DNA of 32,140 nt from Planctomycetota bacterium (lineage in GTDB: Bacteria > Planctomycetota > Planctomycetia > Gemmatales > Gemmataceae): NCBI GenBank assembly GCA_016200155.1, contig JACQFG010000310.1, forward strand, positions 1-32,140, in the 5' to 3' direction. The position numbers and the translations under genes are program-made. Each line of letters begins with the position of its first letter. Position 1 is the stretch's first letter. The notes under the pieces are model-generated. The model was not told the DNA's origin and searched no databases. It saw only the letters and a program-made list of their open reading frames with translations. Positions 31,762-32,140 of the stretch are shown here, in pieces.

Positions 31762-31790
31762 TTGCATTCGTCAACTTTGCCGCGTACGAT
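31762..31790 (+). promoter_or_regulatory. Candidate promoter of the Calx-beta protein gene
   Basis: TTGCAT (31762-31767) and TACGAT (31785-31790) are separated by 17 bases and lie about 57 bases before the ATG at 31848. The same -10 hexamer and spacing occur at 1526-1531. Confidence 0.4.
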
Positions 31791-31847
31791 CGTCGTTGTT
31801 TTACGGAGTTTCGTGGTCTCACGTCTTCTGACGCGCTGGAGAGATCG

Positions 31848-32140
31848 ATGAAGTCGTCCTATTTTCGCCTGGCGTTTGCGGTGGCCTGCACGGGAATCCT
31901 CGTCAACGCGGCCGCGGCGCAGACGGTGCAGTTCGAGACGTCGTCGCTGCTGGTCAACGGCACGTCGATGACCGTGAACGTGATTATCACGTCGGCGCCG
32001 AGCACGCCGGTCACGGTCCAGATCGGCACTCTCGACGGCACCGCGTTCTCGCCCGGCGATTATACCGCCGCCTCGGGTACCCTTGTCTTCCCGGCCGGCA
32101 GCATCAGCCCGCAATCCTTCACCGTCGCCGGCATCAACAC
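31848..32140 (+). CDS. Exported Calx-beta domain protein (partial, runs off the window)
   Basis: The frame is open from the ATG at 31848 (GGAGAG 4 bases upstream) to the window end. Residues 1-25 form a signal peptide (M-K-S-S-Y-F-R-L-A-F-A-V ... A-A-A-A-Q). The next 70 residues are a Calx-beta-like repeat: V-T-V-Q-I-G-T-L-D-G-T-A-F, then P-G-D-Y-T-A-A-S-G-T-L-V-F-P-A-G, then S-F-T-V-A-G-I. Such proteins are surface or adhesin-like in planctomycetes and can be very large; calcium binding is usual for the domain. Confidence 0.75.
   Translation, partial: MKSSYFRLAFAVACTGILVNAAAAQTVQFETSSLLVNGTSMTVNVIITSAPSTPVTVQIGTLDGTAFSPGDYTAASGTLVFPAGSISPQSFTVAGIN

Overview
The window looks like chromosomal DNA from a planctomycete, probably of the Gemmata/Pirellula type. 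The evidence is a GC-rich base composition, a DUF1501 protein, a DUF4838 glycosidase-like protein, an MJ0042-type zinc-ribbon membrane protein next to a prepilin-like protein, a large di-haem 'hydrazine synthase alpha-like' propeller protein, an FGE-sulfatase (SUMF1) protein, a membrane-anchored PknB-type kinase, many exported proteins, and intergenic space filled with several families of hairpin repeats. No taxonomic search was possible.

Layout. (1) 1-1128, minus strand: a prepilin-like gene cut by the window edge and the zinc-ribbon membrane protein upstream of it. (2) 1559-4590, plus: a YgiT-type zinc finger, then a likely operon of a DUF4838 protein and an SGNH hydrolase. (3) 5072-12805: exported beta-propeller protein, class C beta-lactamase-like serine hydrolase (minus), glycosidase-like protein, and a 1019-residue di-haem protein. 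(4) 12914-16418, minus: a SUMF1 fusion protein, a stand-alone paralogue of its N-terminal domain, and a carbohydrate-binding/DNRLRE-like secreted protein. (5) 16446-26740, accessory-looking: a DUF433/DUF5615 toxin-antitoxin pair with a decayed HicB-like remnant, two zinc-ribbon genes (one broken by a stop codon), an HNH nuclease, an esterase operon holding a candidate selenoprotein, an SGNH hydrolase, the TcmP/three-Cys (DUF5131) pair, and a helicase-like ATPase lacking its Walker A end. (6) tRNA-Gln(CTG) at 26857-26927. (7) 27044-32140: DUF1501 protein, M48 peptidase, Ser/Thr kinase and the start of a Calx-beta protein.

The strongest unusual observation is the gene at 19970-21271. One reading frame is interrupted only by a TGA that directly follows a Cys codon in a thioredoxin-like context. 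The mRNA just after this TGA can fold into a long stem-loop with a G-first apical loop 24 bases downstream, as expected of a bacterial SECIS. I read it as an exported Cys-Sec protein made in an operon with a sialate O-acetylesterase-like protein and a previously unmarked 51-residue membrane protein.

Other points: the DUF5131-TcmP operon has a TATAAT promoter overlapped by a GAAC-N4-GTTC palindrome of the kind LexA binds in some bacteria. Two short non-coding elements (7616-7728 and 9579-9698) have terminal inverted repeats and flanking duplications like MITEs. A related-style palindrome is inserted in frame inside the di-haem protein gene. A hairpin built of 8-bp units occurs twice, and one copy lies between divergent genes, so it is not a terminator. 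Families were assigned from motifs by eye, without database searches.
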